From: Desulfobacula sp.
GTDB taxonomy: Bacteria > Desulfobacterota > Desulfobacteria > Desulfobacterales > Desulfobacteraceae
Length of the DNA stretch: 64,000 nt
Reading direction: 5' to 3'
Assembly (NCBI RefSeq): GCF_030611305.1
Contig: NZ_JAUWQB010000002.1
Span: 1-64,000 of the forward strand
This document shows positions 46,528 to 55,152 of the stretch, one piece after another; the stretch's first letter is position 1; the number at the start of each line of letters is the position of its first letter. The position numbers were made by a program, and so were the translations under genes. Below the pieces are notes generated by a model. The model saw nothing but the letters and a program-made list of their open reading frames with translations, searched no databases and was not told the DNA's origin.

Positions 46528-48423
46528 ATGTTAGGTGATCTAATTGCCCAGAATATTCCTCTGGGAGTGGTTTTGACACAGGATGGCAATATTTGCCATA
46601 TGAATGAATGGGCATACAAATTTACAGGATATTCAGCTACAGAAGTCGAAAAAAAATCTTTTTTTGAATTGATTCACCCTGAAGACCATGAAAAAATTAT
46701 CACCAGACAAAATGATATAATGACAGGCCAGTACCATTCTAAGAAACTCAGGTATAGAATCATAGGTAAAAAAGGGGATATCTTTTGGATCCGAATCAGG
46801 TCTCGGATTGTTGAATATTGCGGAAAGCCGGCCCTGATTTCATTTCTGATTGATGAAACTCAAAACAAAGTACATGAGGAATCATTAAAAAAGAGTGAAG
46901 AAAGATATCGGGAGCTAGTGGAAAATCTTGCTGAAGGCATCGTTGTAGTAAGAGATAGTAAAATTTGTTTTATCAACAAAACTTTAAGAAACAAACTGGG
47001 ATTAACGCTGGAAAGCATTGTTGAAACTTCTTTTTTAGACTTTATACATCTTGATGATATGGCAAATGTACTCGACAGATACCAACGGCGGATAAAAGGG
47101 GAAAAAATATCTGATGCCTATGAAGTAAGGTTGGTAAAACCAGATGGGGAAGAGATAATTTGTGAGATAAGATCTTCTTTGATTTCATGGGAAGGTAAGC
47201 CTGCTACCCAGACGGCAATCCTTGATATCGCTGACAGAAAAAAGGCTGAAAAAGAAAAAAAACAATTGGAGAAACGACTTGTTCACATGGAAAAAATGGA
47301 GGCTTTAGGTCTTCTGGCTGGTGGTGTCGCCCATGATTTGAATAATGTTCTTTCAGGGATTGTATCTTATCCCGAGATTTTGTTGATGAGCCTTCCCAAA
47401 GATCATCGTCTTAGAAGGCCTTTGGATTTGATTCACACCTCCGGGTTAAAGGCATCTGCCATAGTTAGCGATCTTTTGACTCTTGCACGGCGAGGGGTGA
47501 TGGCTACCGAAGTAATAAACCTGAATAACATTATTGTGGATTACCTAAAGTCTCCCGAACATCATAAACTGTTATTATATTATACTAATATTAGGATAGA
47601 AACCAACCTTGCTCAAAATTTGATTAACATAAATGGGTCCGAGATCCACTTGCGAACAACAATCATGAACCTGGTCTCCAATGCTGCAGAAGCCCAACCG
47701 TCCGGAGGGGAAATTATAATCTCTACCTGGAATCAGCATATTGATAAACCCATACAAGGATATGAATCGATAAAAGAAGGAGAGTTTGTTGTTGTTACCA
47801 TTGAAGACAAGGGGATAGGGATCGATGGTAAAGATCTGCAAAGGATATTTGAACCATTTTATACAAAAAAAATAATGGGACGTAGTGGAACTGGGCTTGG
47901 CATGGCAGTCGTGTGGGGAACTGTTCAGGATCATTACGGTTATATTAATATTGAAAGCATCCAAAACAAAGGCACAAAATTTTATCTGTATTTTCCAATT
48001 GTAAGACAGCAAATTGTAAAGAAAAATGAACCAGTCCCTATCGAAGAATACATGGGCAATCAAGAAACCATACTGATTGTAGACGATATAAAAGAACAAA
48101 GACAGATTGTAAAAACCATTTTGACCCGGCTGAACTACACAGTTGAAACTGCTTCAAGCGGAGAAGAGGCTGTTGAATATTTGAAAAATTATTCTTATGA
48201 CCTCTTGTTATTGGATATGATAATGGACCCCGGTATTGACGGGCTTGAAACTTATAGGAGAATTATAAAGCTAAAACCCGGTCAAAAGGTTGTCATTGTA
48301 AGTGGTTTCTTAGAGAGCGAGAGGATAAAAGAGGCCCAGAAACTAGGGGCAGGCCAATATATAAAAAAACCATATTCCGTTGAAAAAATCGGCCTTGTGA
48401 TCAAAGAAGAACTTGGGAAATAA
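46528..48423 (+). CDS. Hybrid histidine kinase, PAS-PAS-HisKA-HATPase-receiver
   Basis: A 631-residue soluble kinase. Two PAS domains (about 5-125 and 130-245; WIRIRSRIVEYCGKPALISF marks the first PAC) lead to a HisKA box (LLAGGVAHDLNNVLSGIVSY), HATPase motifs (SNAAEAQPSGG; DKGIGID; GTGLGMAVVWG) and a C-terminal receiver (ILIVDDIKEQ; LLLLDMIMDPGIDG). No output domain or partner is adjacent, so it probably feeds a distant phosphorelay. It is divergent from the decarboxylase-methyltransferase genes, whose regulation it might influence. Confidence 0.9.
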   Translation: MLGDLIAQNIPLGVVLTQDGNICHMNEWAYKFTGYSATEVEKKSFFELIHPEDHEKIITRQNDIMTGQYHSKKLRYRIIGKKGDIFWIRIRSRIVEYCGKPALISFLIDETQNKVHEESLKKSEERYRELVENLAEGIVVVRDSKICFINKTLRNKLGLTLESIVETSFLDFIHLDDMANVLDRYQRRIKGEKISDAYEVRLVKPDGEEIICEIRSSLISWEGKPATQTAILDIADRKKAEKEKKQLEKRLVHMEKMEALGLLAGGVAHDLNNVLSGIVSYPEILLMSLPKDHRLRRPLDLIHTSGLKASAIVSDLLTLARRGVMATEVINLNNIIVDYLKSPEHHKLLLYYTNIRIETNLAQNLININGSEIHLRTTIMNLVSNAAEAQPSGGEIIISTWNQHIDKPIQGYESIKEGEFVVVTIEDKGIGIDGKDLQRIFEPFYTKKIMGRSGTGLGMAVVWGTVQDHYGYINIESIQNKGTKFYLYFPIVRQQIVKKNEPVPIEEYMGNQETILIVDDIKEQRQIVKTILTRLNYTVETASSGEEAVEYLKNYSYDLLLLDMIMDPGIDGLETYRRIIKLKPGQKVVIVSGFLESERIKEAQKLGAGQYIKKPYSVEKIGLVIKEELGK

Positions 48424-48486
48424 TAATTTTTAAAAGTAAAGGTTAAAAGCTTACTGTGATAGCCCTGGAATAGTGGTCGTTCAAGC

Positions 48487-49533
48487 TTACAAGCTCAGCA
48501 TATTTTCAAGTGCGGTAAAGGCATCCTTTTTTATTGTTTCATCAACCTTGACAATGTTTTTTTTCCCAATGTTTTCAAGGCAGGCTAAAAGATTTTTTAA
48601 ATTGATTTTATACATGTTGGGACAGAGTGAATCCTTTAATGGAAGAATCTGTTTGTCTGGATATTCCATGGCAAGCCGTTTGATCAGGTTGATTTCGGTG
48701 CCAATGATGATCGTGGAACCTGTTGGGGCATCGGCCACATAGGTGACGATAAAACTTGTAGAACCCACTGCATCAGACGCCTTGACAACTTCCTGTGTGC
48801 ATTCCGGATGTACAACAATTTTTGCGTCAGGGAAGCTTTTTCGAATGGTTTCCATGTCATCGATGGTAAACCGTGTATGAACCAGACAATATCCTTTCCA
48901 CAAAAAGACTCTGGCCTTTTTAATATCTTGTTCAGTATTGCCACCCAATGGTTTTTCAGGGTCCCATACAATCATTTCATTTTCCGGGATCCCGAGATGG
49001 TTTCCTGTGTTCCTGCCAAGATGCTCATCCGGGAAGAAAAAGATTTTTTCTCTTTGTCTAAATGCCCATTTAAAAGCTTTGGGCGCGTTGGAAGAAGTGC
49101 AGACAGCCCCCTGGTTTTTCCCGCAATGGGCCTTGATAAAGGCGTCAGAGTTCATGTAAGCCAAGGGAGTTACAATATCGTTTCCCACAATGGCTGCAAC
49201 GTCATTCCAGGCCTTTTCAACCAGGTATGCATCTGCCATATCCGCCATCCAGCAACCGGCATTCATATCAGGGATTTGTACGGTCTGGTGGTCTTTGGCA
49301 AGAATAGCCGCACTTTCTGCCATAAAATGGACCCCGCAAAAAATAATGTATTGAGCCCTCTCGTCCCCGGCCGCCTGCTGGGAAAGGCCAAAAGAGTCTC
49401 CCCGGTGGTCCCCGAGATCAACGACCTCTTTTCTTTGATAATGATGGGTCAAGATGATAAGCCTGTTTCCAAGTCCCTGTTTGATTTTGATGATTTTATC
49501 AATTATTTTTTTGTCTGCTTTAGTGTTTTCCAT
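48487..49533 (-). CDS. nadA: Quinolinate synthase A
   Basis: A 348-residue iron-sulfur enzyme condensing iminoaspartate with dihydroxyacetone phosphate to quinolinate in NAD synthesis. The family order is present: IILTHHYQRKEVVDLGDHRG, FCGVHFMAESAAIL, IPDMNAGCWMADM, and later HPECTQEVV and SLCPNMYKINLKNLL, which include the cluster cysteines. It begins 2 nt after the metW stop, so NAD and methionine synthesis genes share a transcript. nadB and nadC are not in the window. Confidence 0.93.
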   Translation of the reverse strand: MENTKADKKIIDKIIKIKQGLGNRLIILTHHYQRKEVVDLGDHRGDSFGLSQQAAGDERAQYIIFCGVHFMAESAAILAKDHQTVQIPDMNAGCWMADMADAYLVEKAWNDVAAIVGNDIVTPLAYMNSDAFIKAHCGKNQGAVCTSSNAPKAFKWAFRQREKIFFFPDEHLGRNTGNHLGIPENEMIVWDPEKPLGGNTEQDIKKARVFLWKGYCLVHTRFTIDDMETIRKSFPDAKIVVHPECTQEVVKASDAVGSTSFIVTYVADAPTGSTIIIGTEINLIKRLAMEYPDKQILPLKDSLCPNMYKINLKNLLACLENIGKKNIVKVDETIKKDAFTALENMLSL

Positions 49534-49535
49534 GT

Positions 49536-50150
49536 TTATTCCTTACCGATTAAAAAGATGCCATAGGTGGCAAACAGGTTGGGCAAAAAGTTTACCATTT
49601 TGCCTTGGCGATGGTTGTTCCTTGTATTAATGGCAGCCCTTTTCAGAATTTTAAATCCGACCTGACTGGAAAATTTTTCAAAATCATTCAGGCTTAAGAC
49701 CCGGATATTAGGGGTGTCATGCCATGAATAGGGAAGCTCTTTTGTCACCGGTGCTCTGCCGGTAAATGCCAATTGCATCCTGACCTTGATATGTCCAAAG
49801 TTCGGGAAACTGACCACACCCATTTTTGCCACCCGCATCATGGAATGGATCAGGCTTGGCGGTTCATAGACCTGTTGAAGGGTCTGGGAACAGATGGCAT
49901 AGTCAAAGGCATTGTCCGGGTAATCTTCAACTTCCTCATTAATGTCTCCCTGTAAAACCGAGAGCCCTTTTTCAATACATTTTACGACCTTTGCCTCTTC
50001 TATCTCTATGCCCCTTTCCTTGACATTTTTCTCTTTTTTAAGCCAAAAAAGCAGATCTCCTTCTCCACAACCAAGGCCTAGTATTTTGGATTCAGGTTCA
50101 ATCCAGGAGGCAATGATTTTCAAGTCATATCTGAGCTGATCAGGTTTCAT
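49536..50150 (-). CDS. metW: Methionine biosynthesis protein MetW
   Basis: A 204-residue methyltransferase-fold protein. SAM motif ILGLGCGEGDLLFWL and the family end block SFPNFGHIKVRMQLAFTGRA followed by PYSWHDTPNIR are typical of MetW, which assists MetX in many bacteria. ATG 50150 follows AAGGAG at a good spacing; GTG 50159 is rejected. It overlaps metX by 11 nt. Confidence 0.92.
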   Translation of the reverse strand: MKPDQLRYDLKIIASWIEPESKILGLGCGEGDLLFWLKKEKNVKERGIEIEEAKVVKCIEKGLSVLQGDINEEVEDYPDNAFDYAICSQTLQQVYEPPSLIHSMMRVAKMGVVSFPNFGHIKVRMQLAFTGRAPVTKELPYSWHDTPNIRVLSLNDFEKFSSQVGFKILKRAAINTRNNHRQGKMVNFLPNLFATYGIFLIGKE

Positions 50151-51306
50151 GGGATGCACTCCTTAAAAAGCCTTTGATCAGATTATCAAGCCTGTCACTG
50201 GGAAGCAAAAATGCATCATGCCCCCATTGAGCATCAATTTCACAAAAGCTGACATCCAGATTATTTTTTTTCATAGCTTTAACCATTTCTTTTGACTGAT
50301 AGGTAGGGTAGAGCCAGTCAGAGGTATAAGAGACGACTAGAAATTTTGATTTACATTTTGAAAAAGCCTTAACAAGAGACCCTGAACCATATTGTCTTGC
50401 CAGATCAAAGTAATCTGCAGCCTTGGTGATATATAAAAAAGAATTGGCATCAAACCGTTCGATAAACTTGTTGCCCTGGTGTTGAAGATAGCTTTCCACC
50501 TGGAATTCGGCACCAAATTCAAAACTTAATGCAGATCTGTTTTGAAGCTTCCGGCCGAATTTCAGGCGCATGGACTCATCGGAAAGATAAGTAATATGTC
50601 CGATCATCCTGGCAATGGTAAGACCCATATCCGGTTTTTTGCCTGAATAATAATGTCCGTCATTCCAGTTGGGATCAGCCATGATGGCCTGCCGTGCAAC
50701 TTCATTAAAGGCAATGGCAAGGGCTGAATGTTGTGTGGTTGTTGCGAGGGGAATGGCTGATTTGACCATATCCGGATACCGGACACACCATTCAAGAACC
50801 TGCATGCCCCCGATTGATCCGCCAATCATTGATAAAAGAGATTTAATTTCCAGATGATCGATCAGAGCTTTTTGAGTTTCAACCATGTCGCCAATGGTAA
50901 TGAGGGGGAAATGAGTTCCATACGTTTTGCTGGTTTCAGGATTTATGGATGCCGGACCCGTTGATCCGGAGCAGGAGCCGATAATATTGGAGCAGATCAC
51001 AAAATACTTGTCCGTATCTATTCCTTTTCCAGGGCCCACCATGATATCCCACCAGCCCGGTTTGGTATCTTTAGGATCATAATATCCCGCCATGTGGGAA
51101 TCTCCTGAAAGTGCGTGGAGTACGAGAATGACATTGTTTTTATCCTTGTTCAAAGTCCCGCAGGTTTCATAGGCAATGGTGAGAGGACCGATGCTGGCAC
51201 CGCCTTCAAGCTTCAGCCTGCCAGGTGGGGCAGCAAAGGTAAAGAATTGTTTTTCAACAATGCCCACACTAGCTCCGGTCTGATCCTGGTCGATATACTC
51301 ACTCAT
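50140..51306 (-). CDS. metX: Homoserine O-acetyltransferase (MetX)
   Basis: A 388-residue alpha/beta hydrolase-fold enzyme acylating homoserine for methionine synthesis. The nucleophile elbow is GGSIGGMQVLEW, the early motif is LHALSGDSHMAGYYD, and the C-terminal Asp-His pair is in SDWLYPTYQS and WGHDAFLLPSD. Acetyl versus succinyl specificity is inferred from the family. It lies between metY and metW, 3 nt after the former. Confidence 0.94.
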   Translation of the reverse strand: MSEYIDQDQTGASVGIVEKQFFTFAAPPGRLKLEGGASIGPLTIAYETCGTLNKDKNNVILVLHALSGDSHMAGYYDPKDTKPGWWDIMVGPGKGIDTDKYFVICSNIIGSCSGSTGPASINPETSKTYGTHFPLITIGDMVETQKALIDHLEIKSLLSMIGGSIGGMQVLEWCVRYPDMVKSAIPLATTTQHSALAIAFNEVARQAIMADPNWNDGHYYSGKKPDMGLTIARMIGHITYLSDESMRLKFGRKLQNRSALSFEFGAEFQVESYLQHQGNKFIERFDANSFLYITKAADYFDLARQYGSGSLVKAFSKCKSKFLVVSYTSDWLYPTYQSKEMVKAMKKNNLDVSFCEIDAQWGHDAFLLPSDRLDNLIKGFLRSASHET

Positions 51307-51309
51307 CTG

Positions 51310-52563
51310 TTAAACAGCCTCCAGAGCCTGTGCCAGATCATTGCAAATATCCTGGGCATGCTCCACTCCAAGGGAAAACCGCAGTAGTTTAGGATCGGCA
51401 AGTTTATTTTTCAGGTCTTCGGGAAAGGAGATGTACTGGGATGAGTAGGGATGAATAATTAAGGTTTTGCAGTCCCCGAGATTGGCCAGGTTTAAAATCA
51501 TATCAAGATGATCGATGAGCCTGAAACAGGATTCCTGGTCCTTTAGCCCGAAAGTAAGCATGGCACCAAAGCCCTTATTATTGAACTGAGTTTTGGCGAT
51601 TTCATGACATTTATGGTCTTCAAACCCAGGAAAATTGACCCATTCAACCTTTGGCTGTTCTTTTAGAAAACGGGCAACCTTAATTGCATTATCCATGTGG
51701 CGTTCCATGCGAAGGCCTAATGTGTTCAATCCAATGGCGGTAAGAAAAGAATGAAACGGAGCGGGAGTGGTGCCAAAGTTGACATGATACTCTTTAAACA
51801 GTCTGTGCAGAAAAGCAAGATTCCCTTTTTGTTCAACAAAAGGAGCAAAATCAGAAAATTTTTCCCGAGCCCAGTCAAAGTTTCCGGCATCCACCACCAC
51901 ACCCCCCAGGGCAGCACCATGGCCGGACAGGTACTTGGTTGTTGAATGCAACACAATGTCAGCACCCAGTTCAATGGGCCTGCAAAGCCAGGGGGAAGCT
52001 AATGTATTATCAATCAGAAGTGGTATTCCGCTTTTATGGGCAATGTCAGCAATACTTTTGATATCGGCAATTTCCATTCCCGGGTTGGTGATGGTTTCCA
52101 TATAGACAAATCGCGTCTTTTCGTTGATAGCCTGCTCAATCTCATCAAGGTTCAGCGGATCAACAAGCTTTACACGGATACCATATTTTTTAAAAATGTT
52201 TGTAAAAAGCGTATATGAAGACATAAAAAGCGATCTGCTGGCTACAAATTCATCTCCGGCGGAAAGCAGGGTCATACAGGCATTGTTAATGGCTGCCATT
52301 CCGGAGCCGGTCACAACAGCGCCTGCTCCTGATTCCAGGGAGGCCAGTTTTTGTTCAAGAAACCGGTTTGTGGGATTGCTCAACCGCATATAAATATGGT
52401 CCTGGGTCTGGCCGGCAAATGTTTTGCTTAAGCTGTCCGCACTCTCATGGTAATGGGCCGCAGTCTGAAAAATGGGTGGGAGGGTGGCTCCTTCCCAGGG
52501 GGTGTCTTTTAACCCTTCATGAATCGCTCTTGTTTCAAAATGATAATCTCCTTTTTTGTTCAT
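51310..52563 (-). CDS. O-acetylhomoserine sulfhydrylase (MetY type)
   Basis: A 417-residue PLP enzyme of the Cys/Met metabolism family converting O-acetylhomoserine and sulfide to homocysteine. PLP lysine region LHSTTKYLSGHGAALGG; typical FETRAIHEGLKDTPWEGAT at the start and GDCKTLIIHPYSSQY near the end. ATG 52563 has AAGGAAAACGATC upstream, so the 35-residue longer reading is rejected. First gene of metY-metX-metW-nadA. Direct sulfhydrylation fits a sulfide-producing organism. No SAM or SahH riboswitch was recognised upstream. Confidence 0.92.
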   Translation of the reverse strand: MNKKGDYHFETRAIHEGLKDTPWEGATLPPIFQTAAHYHESADSLSKTFAGQTQDHIYMRLSNPTNRFLEQKLASLESGAGAVVTGSGMAAINNACMTLLSAGDEFVASRSLFMSSYTLFTNIFKKYGIRVKLVDPLNLDEIEQAINEKTRFVYMETITNPGMEIADIKSIADIAHKSGIPLLIDNTLASPWLCRPIELGADIVLHSTTKYLSGHGAALGGVVVDAGNFDWAREKFSDFAPFVEQKGNLAFLHRLFKEYHVNFGTTPAPFHSFLTAIGLNTLGLRMERHMDNAIKVARFLKEQPKVEWVNFPGFEDHKCHEIAKTQFNNKGFGAMLTFGLKDQESCFRLIDHLDMILNLANLGDCKTLIIHPYSSQYISFPEDLKNKLADPKLLRFSLGVEHAQDICNDLAQALEAV

Positions 52564-52736
52564 GATCGTTTTCCTTAATTCGTCAGGTTGTTTAAAGAAG
52601 CAATAAGTATCACATTGTGGTAGGCTTTTGTCAAGATTTACTTGATTTTTTAATAAATCAAGTGACATCGTGTTAGGACAATAGTATACTTATCCTATAT
52701 CTATGCTGGCCTGACAAACAGGCTGGAAAGGAGGAT

Positions 52737-53165
52737 ATGATGGAGATAAAAACAATACTGAACCCTGTCGACGGGTCAGATCATTCAATCCGTTCAACCG
52801 AGTATGCCATTAAACTTGCAAAACTTTTAGATGCCGAAATTATTCTGCTGCATTGCCATGCCAGGTTCCCGATTGTCTTGGCAGAACCCTATTTCCAGCA
52901 GGCAATTAATGAAATCAACAAAGCATCTGAAGAGCTTGTTGAGCCGTTTATAACAATGCTTGAGCAGGGAGAAGTGAAGTTTGATGTGCGTATTCTTGAA
53001 GGGACTCCTGGAAACATAATAACTGATGTGTCAAAAATTGAGAAAATTGACCTGATTGTTATGGGGTCAAGAGGTGTTACGAATTTTACCGGATTGTTTC
53101 TTGGCAGTGTTGCGCACCAGGTGCTTCATAAATCAGACTGTCCTGTTTTTATAGCAAAAGGCTGA
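52737..53165 (+). CDS. Universal stress protein (UspA family)
   Basis: A 142-residue cytoplasmic protein with the ATP-binding pattern GSRGVTNFTGLFLGSVAHQV (G-x2-G-x9-G-S) and the N-terminal ILNPVDGSDHSIRSTEYAIK strand. Such proteins bind ATP and support survival under stress. AAGGAGGAT precedes two adjacent ATGs. It is transcribed alone, divergent from metY. Confidence 0.92.
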   Translation: MMEIKTILNPVDGSDHSIRSTEYAIKLAKLLDAEIILLHCHARFPIVLAEPYFQQAINEINKASEELVEPFITMLEQGEVKFDVRILEGTPGNIITDVSKIEKIDLIVMGSRGVTNFTGLFLGSVAHQVLHKSDCPVFIAKG

Positions 53166-53240
53166 TGATCTTTCACTATAGTTCAGATGCTGCTAAGGCA
53201 CCGAGGATCTTTGCAGGGATTGTTTACAAAACAGATCAGA

Positions 53241-54455
53241 TCAAAAAGACTGCTCAATTGTTTTAACGGTCAATTGTAAAGATTTGTTCCGATTAATTGA
53301 TTCTCCTTTTTTTTTAGCAGTTTGTTTAATTTTTGGGTTGCAGAGGCAATTTTCCAGCGCCGCGACTAATTTATCTGCGGTTAATTTTGCACGCCAGATA
53401 GATTTCGGTCCCATCTTGGACCTGTAAATTTTTTGTCCGTGAAAGTATTGATCCAGGATATGTGGGACAATCACTTGAGGAACGCCTGATATGGCTGCGG
53501 CGGCTGTTGTTCCGGCGCCTCCGTGATGGATGACTGCGGCTGTTTTTGGGAAAAGTTTTAAATGGGGATAGTTTTTAATAAAAAAGACATCCCGGGAAAA
53601 TTTATGTTCTGACGATTCTTCCCAGAACTTAGCAATAATAATTCGTTTGCCAACGCGCCTTGCTGCTTTTACAAGCAAAGGGATATTTTTGGCCTGGTCT
53701 TCAGGGGGCATACTTCCAAATCCTGCATAGATTGGTTTGGAACCATTTTCAAGGAACCGGTCAAGATCCGGTTGGGGCTCACTGGGTAAATCCAGATGCA
53801 GATATCCGGTTTGAACAAAGGTCTTTTTAACATCCAATGGTACCCTGGCAACCTCTTTGTCGCAGGCAACAATGGTATGGTCTCCCAAAATATGGTCCCA
53901 TGCATTATCAATGGGTGCCAACCCCATTTTTTTTCTGTGCCGGTTTATCAAAAAAGTGATATTGAACTTGTCCAGCAGGCTGGCAGTTTTCCAGGATATC
54001 TCATTGCACCATCGAGGGAACGTTTGAGTTTTTATGGTTAAAAACGGATGGTCGCCTGAAGGGAAAAGCTGTGGAGTAAAGGCAATATATCGATACTTTA
54101 TGTTCATGGCCTGGGCAATTGAAGACAAAGCAAACATTAAAGATGATCCAATTACCAGATCCGCGTTTTTAATAATTGGGGGCAAAATTTTAAATTGAGA
54201 ATATAGTTCCTGCCGTACAAAAAATATGGCAGCCATGTTCGTGCGAAGGCTGATGGCATCCTTCATATTGTTTAAGAAAGCGGTAACATTCCTGCCGAAT
54301 TTCATGTATGAACATCCCAGTTGCCTTGCCCACAGAGCTTTTTCCGGGGGGCCCACAAGAAGAACATCATGTCCTGCGGATTGTAAAGCCAGGGAAAGAG
54401 CGATCATGGGCTGAACATCTCCTCTGGACCCACAGGTTGCAAGTACTATTCTCAT
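53241..54455 (-). CDS. UDP-glycosyltransferase-like (GT1) protein
   Basis: A 404-residue GT-B enzyme resembling sterol/macrolide glucosyltransferases. N-terminal MRIVLATCGSRGDVQPMIAL and the C-terminal nucleotide-sugar motif VIHHGGAGTTAAAAISGVPQ with VIVPHILDQYFHG are clear. ATG 54455 follows AAAGGTGATTTCA; the GTG 9 nt upstream is rejected. The acceptor could be a lipid or hopanoid-type molecule, but this is not decided by sequence. Next gene upstream is a LysE exporter. Confidence 0.88.
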   Translation of the reverse strand: MRIVLATCGSRGDVQPMIALSLALQSAGHDVLLVGPPEKALWARQLGCSYMKFGRNVTAFLNNMKDAISLRTNMAAIFFVRQELYSQFKILPPIIKNADLVIGSSLMFALSSIAQAMNIKYRYIAFTPQLFPSGDHPFLTIKTQTFPRWCNEISWKTASLLDKFNITFLINRHRKKMGLAPIDNAWDHILGDHTIVACDKEVARVPLDVKKTFVQTGYLHLDLPSEPQPDLDRFLENGSKPIYAGFGSMPPEDQAKNIPLLVKAARRVGKRIIIAKFWEESSEHKFSRDVFFIKNYPHLKLFPKTAAVIHHGGAGTTAAAAISGVPQVIVPHILDQYFHGQKIYRSKMGPKSIWRAKLTADKLVAALENCLCNPKIKQTAKKKGESINRNKSLQLTVKTIEQSF

Positions 54456-54504
54456 TGAAATCACCTTTAGGATTTGGTATCCGGATTATTACCCAGGAAG
54501 AGCT

Positions 54505-55137
54505 TCAGTCCCTTGATGCTGCGGCGAGCAATACTCCAAAACTAATAAAAACAGATCCGGTGGCCTTTCTAAACAGATTTATCCTTGAGGGTTCTATTAG
54601 CCAGTCTTTTATTTTGTGTGCGACAATGGCATAGAACATTAAAAAGCAGAATGAAGAGGTCATCAGCACAGATACCAAAATGAAAAATTGCGGGGCCAGA
54701 GCTTTACTTACATCAAGAAACTGTGGGAATAAAGCGGTCAAAAATATAATGGCTTTTGGATTGCTGACAGCAACGCCCAGTGCCTGAAAAAAGATTTTCC
54801 CGGATGCAACAGACTTTGCGGTTAAGGGGGTGTCTGCCAGGGCATTATCAGAGTTTTTGGTGAAAAATTGTACCAGCCCTAAATAGATCAGGTAGGCAGC
54901 ACCTGCGAATTTCACCATATCAAATATAATCGCAGAGGTTTTTAAAATTGCCCCAAGACCGGTGACTGCAATAATCCCAAGGCAAAAAAGGCCGGTAATA
55001 TTTCCAAGAGCAGCAAAGCTTGCCTTTCTCCATCCATATAATGTTGATTTTGTCATGATGAAAAATACAGCGGGGCCGGGTGTGAAGGTTGCCACAAAGA
55101 CCAGAGTCAGGTAAATCAGCCAGGATTGAAATGTCAT
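54505..55137 (-). CDS. LysE-family exporter
   Basis: A 210-residue membrane protein with six predicted segments and the family start TFTPGPAVFFIMTKSTLYGW followed by GNITGLFCLGI and GVAVSNPKAIIFLTALFPQF. Members export amino acids or related metabolites such as lysine or homoserine. It begins 15 nt after the CoA-transferase fusion gene and is co-transcribed with it. Confidence 0.9.
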   Translation of the reverse strand: MTFQSWLIYLTLVFVATFTPGPAVFFIMTKSTLYGWRKASFAALGNITGLFCLGIIAVTGLGAILKTSAIIFDMVKFAGAAYLIYLGLVQFFTKNSDNALADTPLTAKSVASGKIFFQALGVAVSNPKAIIFLTALFPQFLDVSKALAPQFFILVSVLMTSSFCFLMFYAIVAHKIKDWLIEPSRINLFRKATGSVFISFGVLLAAASRD

Positions 55138-55152
55138 TTTTATTGTCCTATT

